A stretch of DNA of 36,461 bases from Bacteroidia bacterium (GTDB lineage: Bacteria > Bacteroidota > Bacteroidia > NS11-12g > UBA955): the NCBI GenBank assembly GCA_020853295.1, contig JADYZD010000294.1:1-36461 (forward strand), written 5' to 3'. The notes under the pieces are model-generated. The model worked only from the letters and a program-made list of their open reading frames with translations, was not told where the DNA came from and searched no databases. The position numbers were made by a program, and so were the translations under genes. Positions 11,101 to 18,114 of the stretch are shown piece after piece (position 1 is the first letter of the stretch; the number at the start of each line of letters is the position of its first letter).

Positions 11101-11478
11101 AAATCCAGCAGAACCGATAGTAACTGTAAATGCATTTTGAGCAACTGTCCCGCTATATCCAGTAATTTGGAAACCCTGTACATTCACATTTGCATCTACA
11201 TTACAGTTGCCATTGAGTCCACTTGCGCCATCAAAAATGGCCACATCTGCTGCACCAGGAACGGAGGCACCTGAGGTACCGCCAGAACTGGCAGACCAGT
11301 TTGATGTGTTGTTCCAGTTACTTGTAGATGAGCTCACCCAGTAGCGGTTGGCCGCATTTAAGGTGTTGGTAGCAAAAGCGCTAAGAAGCATCATTACAGC
11401 AACTGCCGTTAGCCGTAACGATTTAAAGTTTGTTTTTTTCAAGAGAGTAGGTTTTTGGGGGATATTATTTAGAATCAT
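2200..11478 (-). CDS. Giant multidomain T9SS-secreted surface protein (LamG/HYDIN/DUF8202-like)
   Basis: This 3092-residue protein is probably a cell-surface adhesin or matrix protein; no enzyme domain is recognisable. Residues 1-43 are a signal peptide ending near TLNA. A NRYWVSS...SNWNNTSNW opening typical of large Bacteroidota surface proteins follows. Approximate layout: six 171-residue repeats at 165-1190; LamG-type lectin domains at about 1366-1530, 1731-1872 and 2076-2249, each starting LN(F/L)DG(T/A)ND(Y/F)V and ending with IDEVR(I/V)WN. Choice-of-anchor D/HYDIN-like domains (PEIDVTGNAV...) lie at about 1609-1726, 1956-2069 and 2336-2447. A DUF8202-like segment (LSLWTKGN..., then INSYLAIKYGVTLD and DILGIGRDD) is at about 2460-2900, and a FnIII-like segment at about 2900-3000. 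The T9SS type A tail starts at LQVYPNPSNS (about 3010) and ends VRKVFVTR. It is followed by a strong terminator. Adhesion is inferred from architecture only; substrate is unknown. Confidence 0.9.
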   Translation of the reverse strand: MILNNIPQKPTLLKKTNFKSLRLTAVAVMMLLSAFATNTLNAANRYWVSSSTSNWNNTSNWSASSGGTSGASVPGAADVAIFDGASGLNGNCNVDANVNVQGFQITGYSGTVAQNAFTVTIGSAGFAQSSGTFTGSSSNITINSTGTFGLSGGAFTSTSGNLSITGARSASQTLFTHSAGTFNHNNGLVTLNPNQPGCSQLTYTVDIISGTIFYDININATPSCGINAIVTTAAGDQMTAANNFSHTDGLLNGSFGFNTNLAVAATADGGTGTIEVLGTGTQTFAYNTGGRTCKINVNKSSGTFSQASGTTDLFCQGFTLQAGTFVAPSGILNIGGTLTTSQTIFSHSAGTFTHNSGTVVLNPFQPACTQLTFTADVISATLFNSVEIKATPSCGINPIVTTASGDELNLVNDFTHTDGVFSGNVSFEGDLFVAAAADGGTGIITADGTGVQQYTFPTGGSRTCQLVVNKASSRLEPASGTTDLSIQSLTIQSGRFVAPSGTLNIGGTWTTSQTLFNHIGGVFSHNTGLVVLNPNQPACTQLTFTADVLNNTQFYDLELKGTPSCGINPIITTGAGDTLDARHNATHTDGIFQGKVSFGNDLVIATTADGGTGMLIADGNGLQQYTFPTGGARTCQLIVDKPSGRLEPATGTTDLSIQALAIVDGRFVAPTGTLNIGGTWTSSQTLFNHIGGVFSHNTGLVVLNPNQPACTQLTFAADVLTHTQFYNLELKGTPSCGINPIITTGAGDTLDARNNATHTDGIFSGKLSFGNDLVIATTADGGTGMLIADGNGLQQYTFPTGGARTCQLIVDKPSGRLEPATGTTDLSIQALAIVDGRFVSPTGTLNIGGTWTTSQTLFNHIGGVFSHNTGLVVLNPNQPACTQLTFTADVLTHTQFYDLELKGTPSCGINPIITTGAGDTLDARHNTTHTDGIFSGKLSFGNDLIIATTADGGTGMLIADGNGLQQYTFPTGGARTCQLIVDKPTGRLEPASGTTDLSIQALRLVNGRFIAPSATLNIGGVWTANQTLFNHIGGVFSHNNGLVALNPNQPACTQLTFTTDVLNSTVFYNFELNGTPSCGINPIFVNAAGDTIDASNNLTYTNGICNAMIAAAGNVVVASTFDGGNGKLLFVGGAAQTFDLTGATNLFNGSIVVDKSSNDVTLQSVCTLDASGQGIQFANGLINSTSTNLMRIDRNVAVTGGNAGSYVNGPLVRMIAFNGASNNVFFPIGAAGDYRQLYLNVTHSAATNYDYTGEVIASSAQALGLTMPSGIDNVSPTRYWQLDRSATGNLTSASVQGFYDGDDGITDPTDLRMVKGNGSGSWVNIGGTGTAVTTGSITSTINFTTFSPFALSNSTGGSNFVTPAEALNFDGTNDYVSIAGGGGLNNLQAGTIEMWVKWKGTQDKGYGNQWGAVLARQSNGVFTNQLIALNGSNPATAKIIWNPYLYNTTALTSTLAAGDDVWNHIAITYSSGSHKMYINGNLVASSTTTGTINNNSSKVLTIGGWIDDGQGYSNSTIDEVRIWNYERTCAQIKSVYNHYLVGNESGLLSYYTFDQGIASGSNSTEDTLYDLTSNSNDGPLNNMALTGSTSNWVEPGSGVTGTTPDPQPEIDVTGNAVAITDGDITPATADHTDFGNISTTGASVRTFTITNSGSADLNISSMTLTGTGASSFTLGSLSPSSPIAPGNSATFTATFAPTTIGTKVATVTINNDDCDEAVYNFNIQGSADTAASLNFDGANDFVTIGNVISSGSSYTKEAWIYRSNTSSGDNNILSSSNEPFWLTGGKLSAANQFSGSAQIQDPVTMSVGTWVHVAVTYDATTSIGSLYKNGTLVASGTMPSVAGGSTQIGAYISSYVWDGNIDEVRVWNRALCQAEIAAHMNCEIPTTGSGLLANYHMNQGVAGGNNAGITTATDATGNGNTGTLSGFGLSSQTSNWITPGGVVTGTSCGSFSVPEIDVTGNAVAIADGDITPATADHTEFGNISTTGASVRTFTITNSGANDLNVSSIALSGTGASSFTLGTLTPASPIAPGNSATFTATFAPTTIGTKVATVTINSDDCDEAAFNFDIQGSADTAAALNLDGTNDYVNMGNPSAITFTKTSQISIEAWIKADASGTGADEQIVSKIDGSFNGYGLQLGVTGGRNGRLEFYLIGNYGANDALWIFSNYASDLRDGNWHHVAATYDGSNTLAGMHVYVDGVDYGSGTTAAGPIAANINTSGNCQIGAYAAGSPNEFFKGNIDEVRIWNRYLCAGEIVAHKDCEIPTTGTNLMVNYHMNQGVANGNNVAITAATDASGNAISGTLTNMASTGVGSNWTTPGGVVTGTSCSPYSAPEIDITGNAVSIADGDLIPTTADHTDFGTVFPSLARVFTITNSGASVLNISSIVVSGTNASDFVVTGAPSSVAAAGSQTFTVTFTPGAYGSARNAIITVNSDDCDEAIYNYAVTGMGQAPSPGGVSTDLSLWTKGNLAAYTDNGVTPATAGQLVQQWNDAYSGKVFSQTTNSLKPTLVNSINFNPTLGFNGSQYMDLTTALGIGGTQNYTYFAVFMPTTINNGSSTDGLGSYILDRQTPTNELVDLKFIGSNSLAHQFRYDNGTGIGTVGTASLPVNMVMMSEQHRVFNSEFGHALNGGVKVTAPSNSNSLVPPAIRLGRHQSNATGGLIGEFAELIVYGQYPTTSELLRINSYLAIKYGVTLDQAVAQDYVNSSGTVLYNSAGSLSTYNNDILGIGRDDVSALDQRQSKSVNPGSILTVGNGNVSTNNASNSNTFAADNSFFVAGHDSLPMNSTGVTDVGTAFNPGLSANENIMARVARIWANTETGTVGTLKLLFDMSGVEGTSGQGTNDLQYVRLLVDADATFATGALSISPSAYNNGTGIVEFDYNFAVGSGFFTIGSINVSAAPLPVKFVDARAVWNQQNSDVSWTVAEETYGSVYTIERSIDGGIFAPVGTVKGKAENGNAFGKLGYTFTDLGVREKTTDKVYYRIRCTEQDGHVAYSQNLVLFNRLENTTSLQVYPNPSNSVFNVKATLAPSTDYTISLKSSTGAIIYSAATGTEHSGSIFQTISAEKLASGMYFIEITGDGYREVRKVFVTR
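7900..10980 (-). repeat. Six tandem 513-bp (171-residue) repeats inside the giant gene
   Basis: The anchor gtttg(a/g)(c/t), encoding the SQTLF/NQTLF motif, begins at 10961, 10451, 9938, 9425, 8912 and 8399. The spacings are 510, 513, 513, 513 and 513 bp. Each unit carries NPNQPACTQLTF, TPSCGINPI, THTDGIF, TADGGTG and RTCQLIVDKP-type motifs. The middle units (anchors 9938, 9425, 8912) are almost identical in DNA. The first two are diverged, and the second half of the last has decayed. This suggests recent duplication or gene conversion at the centre. Boundaries are given to about 50 bp. Confidence 0.92.
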
Positions 11479-11790
11479 AGGTAGATTTTTTCATGAGGTT
11501 AGGTGATACGGGGGCGCAAATCCTGCCATTTGTCCTCCGTGATTGATTTGAATTGGGCATAATTCCTGTAAACACTATTAAGATTTAGCGTCAAAGATGT
11601 TAATAAATCCACAGTTTTCAAAATTAAATTTTTGATTTAGAAATTAAATTATTGATTTTCAATAATTTATGCGGATAAAAAAGCAGGAGACGTGTTGTAA
11701 AAATGTGAATAAGTCAATTTCGAGATCAATTTCGTAAATCCAAACTAAGGTTTGGTAAGTTATCTGGCCCAAAACCAACCTGTTGGTAGG
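11479..11790 (-). promoter_or_regulatory. Spacer upstream of the giant gene with a candidate promoter
   Basis: This 312-bp spacer is AT-rich, especially at 11620-11670. On the minus strand TTTG (11622-11619) is followed after 19 nt by CATCTTTG (11599-11592). This fits Bacteroidota -33/-7 spacing, but the first two -7 bases are CA instead of TA. It would give a leader of about 105 nt. The typA stop at the right end is followed by a short ACCAA/TTGGT stem and TTTTGG, at best a weak terminator. No other gene is seen. Confidence 0.35.
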
Positions 11791-13602
11791 TTACTGCACC
11801 GTAGATGCTTTGCTGGCAGCCCTTTTGCGGTCGTTTTCATCCAAGTGGATTTTGCGAATACGCAAACTCTCGGGCGTAACTTCCACATATTCATCTTCTT
11901 GAATATACTCCATTGCTGCTTCCAAAGTGAATTCAACTGGAGGCGCCAATACGGTATTGTCGTCTTTTCCAGCTGCACGGAAATTGGTCATTTGCTTGGC
12001 CAGACTGATGTTTACCACCAAGTCGCCCGGTTTGATGTGCTCTCCAATTACCATGCCCATATATACTTCCGTTCCAGGGTGGATAAAATAGGTTCCACGG
12101 TCTTTTAGTTTGTCCATGGTATATGCTGTAGAAGTGCCTTTTTCTTTGGAAATCATTACTCCATTTATTCGGCCAGGCATAGCACCTTTGTAAGGTTCGT
12201 AGCCTTTCAAGCGGTGCGCCATAATGGCTTCTCCTTGCGTTGCGGTAAGCATATTGCTCCTCAAGCCCATCAATCCACGAGATGGAATTTCAAATTCAAT
12301 GCGGATCATATCACCTTTGGGCAACATGCTCAACATTTCACCTTTCTTTTGGCTTACCAATTCAATCACTTTACCGCTGCTCACTTCCGGTACATCTACA
12401 GTTAAAATCTCAATAGGCTCGCATTTTACGCCATCTATTTCTTTTAATATTACTCGGGGCTGGCCTACTTGCAATTCATAACCTTCTCTGCGCATGGTTT
12501 CTACCAATATACCCAAATGCAACACACCACGTCCAAACACCAAAAATTGGTCGGCACTGCCTGTCTCTTCTACGCGCATGGCCAAGTTTTTCTCGGTTTC
12601 TTTCATCAACCTTTCGCGCAAATGGCGACTGGTAACGAATTTGCCTTCTTTTCCAAAAAATGGTGAGTTGTTGATTGCAAAAAGCATACTCATGGTGGGC
12701 TCATCTATAGAAATAGGGTCCATGCCTTCCGGTTTTTCGTAATCGGCAACAGTATCGCCAATTTCAAAATTTTCCAAACCTGTAATGGCACAGATATCTC
12801 CTGCAACAACATTATCGGTTCTGGCTTTGCCCAAACCATCAAACACATACAATTCTTTTATACGGGTTTTTACCGCTTTGCCATCGCGTTTTACCAAGCA
12901 CACAGGCATGTTTTCATGCAAATGGCCACGGGTTAAACGTCCTACAGCGATACGGCCAGTGTAATTGCTATAATCCAATGAGGTAATTTGCAACTGCGGT
13001 GTGCCTTGCAAAGCCACTGGTGGTGGAATCGTTTTTAAAATCGAATCCATTAAAAAGGTCAAATCATTGGTTGGGGTTTTCCAGTCTGGACCAAACCAAC
13101 CGTTTTTTCCACTGCCATAAATGGTGGTAAAGTCAAGCTGGTCTTCATTGGCACCTAGGTTAAAAAACAGGTCAAAAATATCGTCATGGGTTTTGTCGGG
13201 GTCGCAATTGGGTTTGTCAACTTTATTGATAACCACAATTACTTTTTTACCCAATCCAAGCGCTTTTTGCAATACAAAACGGGTTTGCGGCATCGGACCT
13301 TCAAAGGCGTCTACCAACAAAAGCACCCCATCGGCCATATTCAACACACGTTCTACTTCGCCACCAAAATCTGCGTGACCAGGGGTGTCGATAATGTTGA
13401 TTTTAGTGCCTTTCCAGTTTACACTTACGTTTTTTGCCAAAATGGTAATACCACGTTCGCGTTCTAGGTCGTTGTTGTCTAATATCAATTCACCCACCTC
13501 TTGGTTTTCGCGAAATAAACTCGCTTGATGAAGCATTTTATCTACCAGTGTGGTTTTGCCGTGATCGACGTGGGCAATGATTGCGATGTTGCGGATTTGC
13601 AT
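11791..13602 (-). CDS. typA: Translational GTPase TypA/BipA
   Basis: This 603-residue ribosome-associated GTPase is close to the usual length of about 607. G1 is AHVDHGKTT (10-18), followed by RERGITI (G2 region), DTPGHADFGGEVER (G3) and NKVDK (G4). After the EF-G-like domains comes the TypA-specific C-terminal region, with SRGLMGLRSNMLT and EGEAIMAH-like segments (here TQGEAIMAHRLKGY). In other bacteria TypA assists 50S assembly and growth under cold or other stress; that role is carried over from the family. It starts at ATG 13602 (MQIRNIAIIAHVDHG), with a one-mismatch -7 box (TAATTTCG) about 25 nt upstream. It is divergent from the T9SS cargo gene at 13826 across a 223-bp spacer in which no other gene is seen. 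Confidence 0.97.
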   Translation of the reverse strand: MQIRNIAIIAHVDHGKTTLVDKMLHQASLFRENQEVGELILDNNDLERERGITILAKNVSVNWKGTKINIIDTPGHADFGGEVERVLNMADGVLLLVDAFEGPMPQTRFVLQKALGLGKKVIVVINKVDKPNCDPDKTHDDIFDLFFNLGANEDQLDFTTIYGSGKNGWFGPDWKTPTNDLTFLMDSILKTIPPPVALQGTPQLQITSLDYSNYTGRIAVGRLTRGHLHENMPVCLVKRDGKAVKTRIKELYVFDGLGKARTDNVVAGDICAITGLENFEIGDTVADYEKPEGMDPISIDEPTMSMLFAINNSPFFGKEGKFVTSRHLRERLMKETEKNLAMRVEETGSADQFLVFGRGVLHLGILVETMRREGYELQVGQPRVILKEIDGVKCEPIEILTVDVPEVSSGKVIELVSQKKGEMLSMLPKGDMIRIEFEIPSRGLMGLRSNMLTATQGEAIMAHRLKGYEPYKGAMPGRINGVMISKEKGTSTAYTMDKLKDRGTYFIHPGTEVYMGMVIGEHIKPGDLVVNISLAKQMTNFRAAGKDDNTVLAPPVEFTLEAAMEYIQEDEYVEVTPESLRIRKIHLDENDRKRAASKASTVQ

Positions 13603-13812
13603 TTGGCTTGTAAAAAAGTCCGCGAAATTAGCCTTTTTTTAGCACATTTTCAGCATAAATACACAATAAATCAATATGGGTTGCCGATTCTGACCATTGA
13701 TGCCCATGAATGTCCTGCTTTTTTATGGGTAAAATGGCTGATAATCATGGAATTAATCGTCTGTATAGTAGGAGTTGCCATACTGTTGTCTTACAATTTC
13801 ATAACAATGTAT

Positions 13813-13820
13813 TATTTTTG
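13813..13820 (+). promoter_or_regulatory. -7 promoter element TATTTTTG
   Basis: TATTTTTG is a full match to TAnnTTTG, only 5 nt before the ATG at 13826. A possible -33 TTG is at 13786-13788 (24-nt gap, somewhat long). If used, transcription would begin at or next to the start codon. It also argues against the ORF-track GTG start at 13820, which lies inside the box. Confidence 0.5.
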
Positions 13821-13825
13821 TGATT

Positions 13826-14788
13826 ATGAATCGCAAAACTATTTGGTCATTTACAGCAACCGCCGTTCTTGGTTTTTTCAGCATGGCAGCTGTGGCTCAG
13901 AGTCCCGTTTTTTCTAAAAAAGGTGAACAATATGTAAAACTTTCTGGTGCAACTCAGGTTCAAAAAGATTCGGTTTGGGATGATTTTGAAGACTGGAAAC
14001 CTGCCGATAAAGAAATTCAATTGGGATTTGATTTTTTTGCTTTTGGACGCAAAATAACTGCTTTTGAATGGTCAGATGGTGCTATAAAATACCGCTTTGG
14101 CGATACCCTTATCAATATTGGTTTGCAGGCAGATTTATGTGACTGGGGTTATGGTACAAAAAATGCCAAATCACCTTTGTATAAAAAAACTGAAGGCAGC
14201 ACTGGCAATAGAATTGTGAAATTGGAATGGCATAGAGCTGGAATTTGGGATGAATGGTCTAAATCGGGTTCTTGCAAAGACAGTGTGAGTTTGCAAATAT
14301 GGATTTACGAAAGTCCACAAAAAATTGAAATGAGGTTTGGTCCCAGAGTAGTAGCCAATTTTAGCACTTGGTTCCCCGATAAATTGCCTGTTTTGTGTGC
14401 CAGATACGATGAGTTTGGAAATACCAGCGGTCTTGTTCTCGATGGGGCTCCAGCTGCTCCAAATACCTTTCCATTCGCGGATACCGGTACCAGAGGAATT
14501 ACAGCTTGGCCTGCTGCCAATCAAGTATATGTGTTTGATTTTAGCTTAACTGGTGGTGTAAATGATGTTCCAAATTTGGGTGACATTTGGTTTGCAAATA
14601 ATACCCTGTTTACAACCAATCCTGTAGCTACAGAAGTGATCATTTATACATTGGATGGAAGAAAGGTATATACAGGCAGTACAACAGACAGAAGCCTGCA
14701 AATTCAGGGTCTCACATCTGGTTTGTACATCCTCTCTGCTGGTAAAGGTGCTAAGGCACAAAAAATGAAAATTGCCATTACCGAATAA
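13826..14788 (+). CDS. Secreted protein of unknown function with T9SS type A sorting tail
   Basis: This 320-residue protein has a signal peptide (MNRKTIWSFTATAVLGFFSM, cut near AVAQ|SP). The central region of about 210 residues is rich in Trp, Asp and Gly and matches no family I know. The C-terminal 75 residues have the T9SS sorting-domain pattern: TEVIIYTLDGRKVYTG, then LQIQGLTSGLYILSAG and a basic end (KAQKMKIAITE). It should be exported across the outer membrane and anchored or released by the T9SS, whose machinery is not in the window. The start was set at ATG 13826 rather than the upstream GTG because the signal peptide begins there and the GTG sits in the -7 box. The prfC promoter overlaps the region just past its stop. 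Confidence 0.85.
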   Translation: MNRKTIWSFTATAVLGFFSMAAVAQSPVFSKKGEQYVKLSGATQVQKDSVWDDFEDWKPADKEIQLGFDFFAFGRKITAFEWSDGAIKYRFGDTLINIGLQADLCDWGYGTKNAKSPLYKKTEGSTGNRIVKLEWHRAGIWDEWSKSGSCKDSVSLQIWIYESPQKIEMRFGPRVVANFSTWFPDKLPVLCARYDEFGNTSGLVLDGAPAAPNTFPFADTGTRGITAWPAANQVYVFDFSLTGGVNDVPNLGDIWFANNTLFTTNPVATEVIIYTLDGRKVYTGSTTDRSLQIQGLTSGLYILSAGKGAKAQKMKIAITE

Positions 14789-14793
14789 TCTAC

Positions 14794-14826
14794 TTGTCAG
14801 CCAATTGGGTTGCGGTACTATCTTTG
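14794..14826 (+). promoter_or_regulatory. Candidate prfC promoter (TTG...TATCTTTG)
   Basis: TATCTTTG at 14819-14826 matches the Bacteroidota -7 box. A TTG at 14794-14796 lies 22 nt upstream. The box ends 10 nt before the prfC ATG, so the leader would be only a few bases long. Confidence 0.5.
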
Positions 14827-14836
14827 CCCCACCAAA

Positions 14837-16420
14837 ATGGCTTACGAGAAAGAAATAGGAAAGCGAAAAACCTTCGCCATTATCTCTCACCCCGATGCGG
14901 GTAAAACTACACTTACCGAGAAATTTTTGCTCTTTGGTGGTCAAATTCAAACTGCGGGTGCTGTAAAAAGCAATAAAATTAAGAAAACCGCGGCCTCAGA
15001 TTTTATGGAGATTGAAAAACAAAGGGGTATTTCTGTGGCCACTTCTGTAATGAGTTTTGAATACAAAGGGACCTTAGTAAATATATTGGATACCCCCGGC
15101 CACAAAGACTTTGCAGAGGATACCTACCGCACACTTACTGCAGTGGATAGTGTAATTTTGGTTATTGACTGTGTAAAAGGAGTAGAAGAGCAAACCGAAC
15201 GATTGATGGAGGTGTGTCGCATGCGTCAAACACCTGTAATTGTGTTTATCAATAAAATGGACCGAGATGGAAAAGATCCTTTTGATTTGTTGGATGAATT
15301 GGAAGAAAAATTGAATATTCATGTGCATCCCATGTCTTGGCCCATCAACGGTGGTAGCGAGTTTAAAGGGGTGTATTTATTGCATGATAAATCATTAAAT
15401 TTATTTGAAAGCAGCAAAACAAAAATATCAGATGATGTGGTAAAATTAAATGATTTAAATGATCCACAAATTGATGTTTTGGTAGGTGAAAAAAATGCCA
15501 ATAAATTAAGGGATGACGCAGAATTAATTGACGGAGTTTATGGTGAATTAAATAAAACCGAATATATGCATGCCAATATTGCTCCAGTATTTTTTGGATC
15601 TGCATTAAACAATTTTGGAATTCAAGAATTATTGGATACATTTATTACCATTGCACCTACGCCTTTACCTAGGCCCACAGCCAGTAGGCAGGTGGATCCA
15701 ATGGAACAAAAATTCACTGGATTTATATTTAAAATTCACGCAAATCTCGATCCTAAACACCGGGATAGAATTGCATTTTTAAGGGTTTGTAGTGGCCGGT
15801 TTGAACGCAACAAACCTTACGAGCATACGCGTCTCGACAAACAGTTGCGTTTTGCAAATCCTTATACATTTTTGGCACAAAGCAAAGAAGTGGTGGACTA
15901 TGCTTACCCAGGAGATGTAGTGGGATTGTATGATACAGGCAATTTTAAAATAGGCGACACCCTAACAGAGGGCGAAGATTTACAGTTCAAAGGAATTCCG
16001 AGTTTTTCACCGGAAATATTCAGGGAACTCATCAATTTAGACCCCATGAAAAGCAAGCAACTCGACAAAGGAATTGAGCAACTAACTGACGAGGGTTTGG
16101 CATCATTATTTAAGCAAGATTTGGGCAGTCGCAGGTTTGTTGGCACAGTAGGAGAGTTGCAGTTTGAGGTATTGCAGTACCGCTTGGAGCATGAGTATGG
16201 TGCAAAATGCAGGTTTGAACATAGGGCCATTCACAAAGCCTGCTGGATGAGTGGCGATGCAGAAGCCATCAAGGAATTTATGAAATTTAGAATGACCAAT
16301 ATCGCCATGGACAAAGATGGGCAGCCGGTATTTTTGGCCGAAACCGCATTCATTTTACGCATGGCACAAGAAAACAATCCCAAAATTCAATTCCACACCA
16401 CGAGTGAGTTTAAGGTTTAG
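14837..16420 (+). CDS. prfC: Peptide chain release factor 3
   Basis: This 527-residue class II release-factor GTPase recycles RF1/RF2 from the terminated ribosome (family knowledge). Length agrees with E. coli RF3 (529). G1 is SHPDAGKTT (17-25), followed by [13 protein letters not shown] (G2 region), [16 protein letters not shown] (G3) and [17 protein letters not shown] (G4), the last diagnostic for RF3 rather than EF-G. The C-terminus keeps [18 protein letters not shown] 14837 was chosen over the ORF-track TTG at 14810 because [19 protein letters not shown] matches the family and the upstream codons overlap the -7 box. It is followed at once by an AT-rich tandem repeat, and no hairpin terminator was seen. 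Confidence 0.96.
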   Translation: MAYEKEIGKRKTFAIISHPDAGKTTLTEKFLLFGGQIQTAGAVKSNKIKKTAASDFMEIEKQRGISVATSVMSFEYKGTLVNILDTPGHKDFAEDTYRTLTAVDSVILVIDCVKGVEEQTERLMEVCRMRQTPVIVFINKMDRDGKDPFDLLDELEEKLNIHVHPMSWPINGGSEFKGVYLLHDKSLNLFESSKTKISDDVVKLNDLNDPQIDVLVGEKNANKLRDDAELIDGVYGELNKTEYMHANIAPVFFGSALNNFGIQELLDTFITIAPTPLPRPTASRQVDPMEQKFTGFIFKIHANLDPKHRDRIAFLRVCSGRFERNKPYEHTRLDKQLRFANPYTFLAQSKEVVDYAYPGDVVGLYDTGNFKIGDTLTEGEDLQFKGIPSFSPEIFRELINLDPMKSKQLDKGIEQLTDEGLASLFKQDLGSRRFVGTVGELQFEVLQYRLEHEYGAKCRFEHRAIHKACWMSGDAEAIKEFMKFRMTNIAMDKDGQPVFLAETAFILRMAQENNPKIQFHTTSEFKV

Positions 16421-16421
16421 A

Positions 16422-16485
16422 TAGTTTATAGTTGACAGTTTATAGTTGACAGTTTATAGTTTATAGTTGAGAGTTTATAGTTTTA
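16422..16485. repeat. Short tandem repeat of AGTTTATAGTTGAC
   Basis: Several units and half-units of AGTTTATAGTTGAC lie immediately after the prfC stop. The same unit recurs at 26203-26255, also directly after a stop codon. The remainder of 16486-16749 is AT-rich spacer in which I see no gene or clear signal. Confidence 0.75.
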
Positions 16486-16749
16486 AATTTTTGGATATGA
16501 ATAGCGTTTATCATTTTTAATCAAAGAATTATTTAAATAGTTAAAATGAAATTGGAAATCTCTTTTAATTGGTCTGTTTGCAAGCGGAATTCAAATCAAG
16601 CTGGTTGTGGAAAGTGAGCCTTTTAATTGTTTTTCTGCATTAAATTGAATAAATTGCAGATACTTTATATTGATAGAAATGTTAAAATAGAAGCATGAAT
16701 TTACTGAATTGATATTGTAAAAAAGAATTGTTTATTCTTTCCCAGAACT

Positions 16750-16846
16750 CAACCCCAGCGGGGTTGTATGCTTAATAGAGCCGGAATGTCTAAAATGGTG
16801 TTTGGCGGATATTTTGCAGCGAAAGCAAGCAAAATATGTGACAAAC
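16750..16846. repeat. Two-part palindromic element, copy A
   Basis: The perfect palindrome CAACCCC-AGC-GGGGTTG (16750-16766) is followed after 33 nt by a 47-nt inverted repeat (16800-16846). The arms are GTTTG-GCGG-ATATTTTGC and GCAAAATAT-GTGA-CAAAC. Copies B and C near 20.2-20.6 kb share both parts with almost the same spacing, while the loop of A differs. It lies about 80 bp upstream of the DUF3179 gene. Confidence 0.8.
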
Positions 16847-16907
16847 CTATATTTATGTGCTTGTTACATTTCCCATCAAATCAATTCCCCAATTCCTCTA
16901 ATTTATT

Positions 16908-16915
16908 TATATTTG
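16908..16915 (+). promoter_or_regulatory. -7 promoter element TATATTTG
   Basis: A full match to TAnnTTTG ends 12 nt before the DUF3179 ATG at 16928. No TTG lies at the expected -33 distance, so support comes from the position and the repeated pattern in this window. Confidence 0.4.
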
Positions 16916-16927
16916 AAAAATCTCCCC

Positions 16928-18076
16928 ATGAAAAGAATTTTCCCCCTTCTTTTTGCTTTTGGCCTTGGTTCCCTTTCCCAAGCCCAAATCAACAATCCCA
17001 AAGACTTGCCGTATGCCTGGACAACCGATACCAGCAAACACACAGTGGAACTGAACGAATTGTCGATCGCTACGCCCAAGGACGAATTGATGACACTAAA
17101 CTATCCCAAGTTTATCACCAAAAATGACCGCCGCAACCACTATTTTGATTATGAACCTGTGATTGCAATCAATTATGGCGGTCAGGCAAAGGCTTATCCA
17201 CTTAGCGTACTCACCATGTATGAATTGGCGAACGACAGTTTGGGAGGCGAAGAGCTTATGATCACCTTTTGTCCCATGTGCAATGCGGCGATTGTGTTCG
17301 ACAGGCATGTAAAATTACCTACAGGCAATAAATTGTTGAATTTTGGCATTTCTGGCATCCTCATGCACAACGATATGGTGATGTATGACAAGGAAACCCA
17401 AACTTGGTGGGAACAACTCATGGGTGCTGCTGTGGTGGGTGAATTGGCCGGCACTGAACTTACCATGAAAGCCTCATTGCTCATTTCCGTAAAAGACTAT
17501 TTCGACCGCTTTCCGGATGGGAAAATTCTCTCAGCAGAAGGAGTAAAACTTACCACAAAACACCACAAGCACAAACAGTTTTACCACATGGACCATGATG
17601 CCACACATTTGGATTCCAATTTCTATTTGCCGGAAAATGTGGATCCACGACTTCCGCCTCTGGAAAGGGTTTTGGACATTCATGTGTACGACCATATTAC
17701 CATTTATCCTTTTTCAGAATTGGCAAAAAAAGAAGTACTAAACGACTCGTTTAATGGCACCTATTTTTCCATATTTTACCACTCAGAAACCCGGACTGTA
17801 ATGGATGAAGACAAAATTTCAAAATCGAAAAAAGTGGGAAGTGCAACTGCTTTTTATACCAAATTAAATGGGCAAGTATTGACATTTACCAAATTTGGAA
17901 CCTATTTTAAAGATGACCAAACAGGATCGGTTTGGGACATTACAGGATATTGCAGAGAAGGCGCCAGTAAAGGAAAACAGCTTTATATCATACCACATAG
18001 CAACCATTTTGCATTTGCGTATTTGGCATTTTTTCCAGAAAGTGAAATCTTTGGTCAAAAACCAGAAATAAAATAA
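16928..18076 (+). CDS. Exported DUF3179-family protein
   Basis: This 382-residue protein has a signal peptide (MKRIFPLLFAFGLGSLSQAQ). It matches the DUF3179 family by YEPVIAINYGGQAKAYPLSVL (about 75-96), by TFCPMCNAAIVFDR (113-126) with a CxxC pair at Cys115/Cys118, and by a later HNDMVMYDKETQTWWEQ (147-163). A second half repeats the DxxTGSVWDITG theme. The family has no established function; the conserved CxxC and acidic/Trp motifs suggest metal or redox chemistry in the envelope, which is only inference. The ORF-track start at 16802 adds 42 residues that do not look coding and would cover the promoter box and part of the palindromic element, so ATG 16928 is preferred. It converges on the yciO-like gene with 22 bp between them. 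Confidence 0.88.
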   Translation: MKRIFPLLFAFGLGSLSQAQINNPKDLPYAWTTDTSKHTVELNELSIATPKDELMTLNYPKFITKNDRRNHYFDYEPVIAINYGGQAKAYPLSVLTMYELANDSLGGEELMITFCPMCNAAIVFDRHVKLPTGNKLLNFGISGILMHNDMVMYDKETQTWWEQLMGAAVVGELAGTELTMKASLLISVKDYFDRFPDGKILSAEGVKLTTKHHKHKQFYHMDHDATHLDSNFYLPENVDPRLPPLERVLDIHVYDHITIYPFSELAKKEVLNDSFNGTYFSIFYHSETRTVMDEDKISKSKKVGSATAFYTKLNGQVLTFTKFGTYFKDDQTGSVWDITGYCREGASKGKQLYIIPHSNHFAFAYLAFFPESEIFGQKPEIK

Positions 18077-18092
18077 TCAATTATTTAAAATT

Positions 18093-18114
18093 GGGAAATT
18101 AAAGTTTCCCTTTT
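18093..18114 (+). terminator. Weak hairpin terminator between converging genes
   Basis: GGGAAA (18093-18098) pairs with TTTCCC (18105-18110) across a 6-nt loop, followed by TTTT. It lies 17 nt after the DUF3179 stop and overlaps the last codons of the converging YciO-like gene. The short stem makes this tentative. Confidence 0.35.

Noticed and set aside
11465-11494. A 9-codon ORF (MKKSTYDSK) overlapping the start of the giant gene, as a possible leader peptide
   Set aside because: Too short, with no attenuator hairpin or regulatory codon run, so it is most likely chance.
13525-13917. A 130-residue plus-strand ORF spanning the typA start and the T9SS cargo start
   Set aside because: It overlaps two well-supported genes in other frames and has no recognisable domain.
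16422-16485. The AGTTTATAGTTGAC array considered as a CRISPR
   Set aside because: The units are contiguous without unique spacers, too short, and there are no cas genes.
16802-16927. N-terminal extension of the DUF3179 ORF in the track
   Set aside because: It covers the palindromic element and -7 box, and a proper signal peptide begins at 16928.
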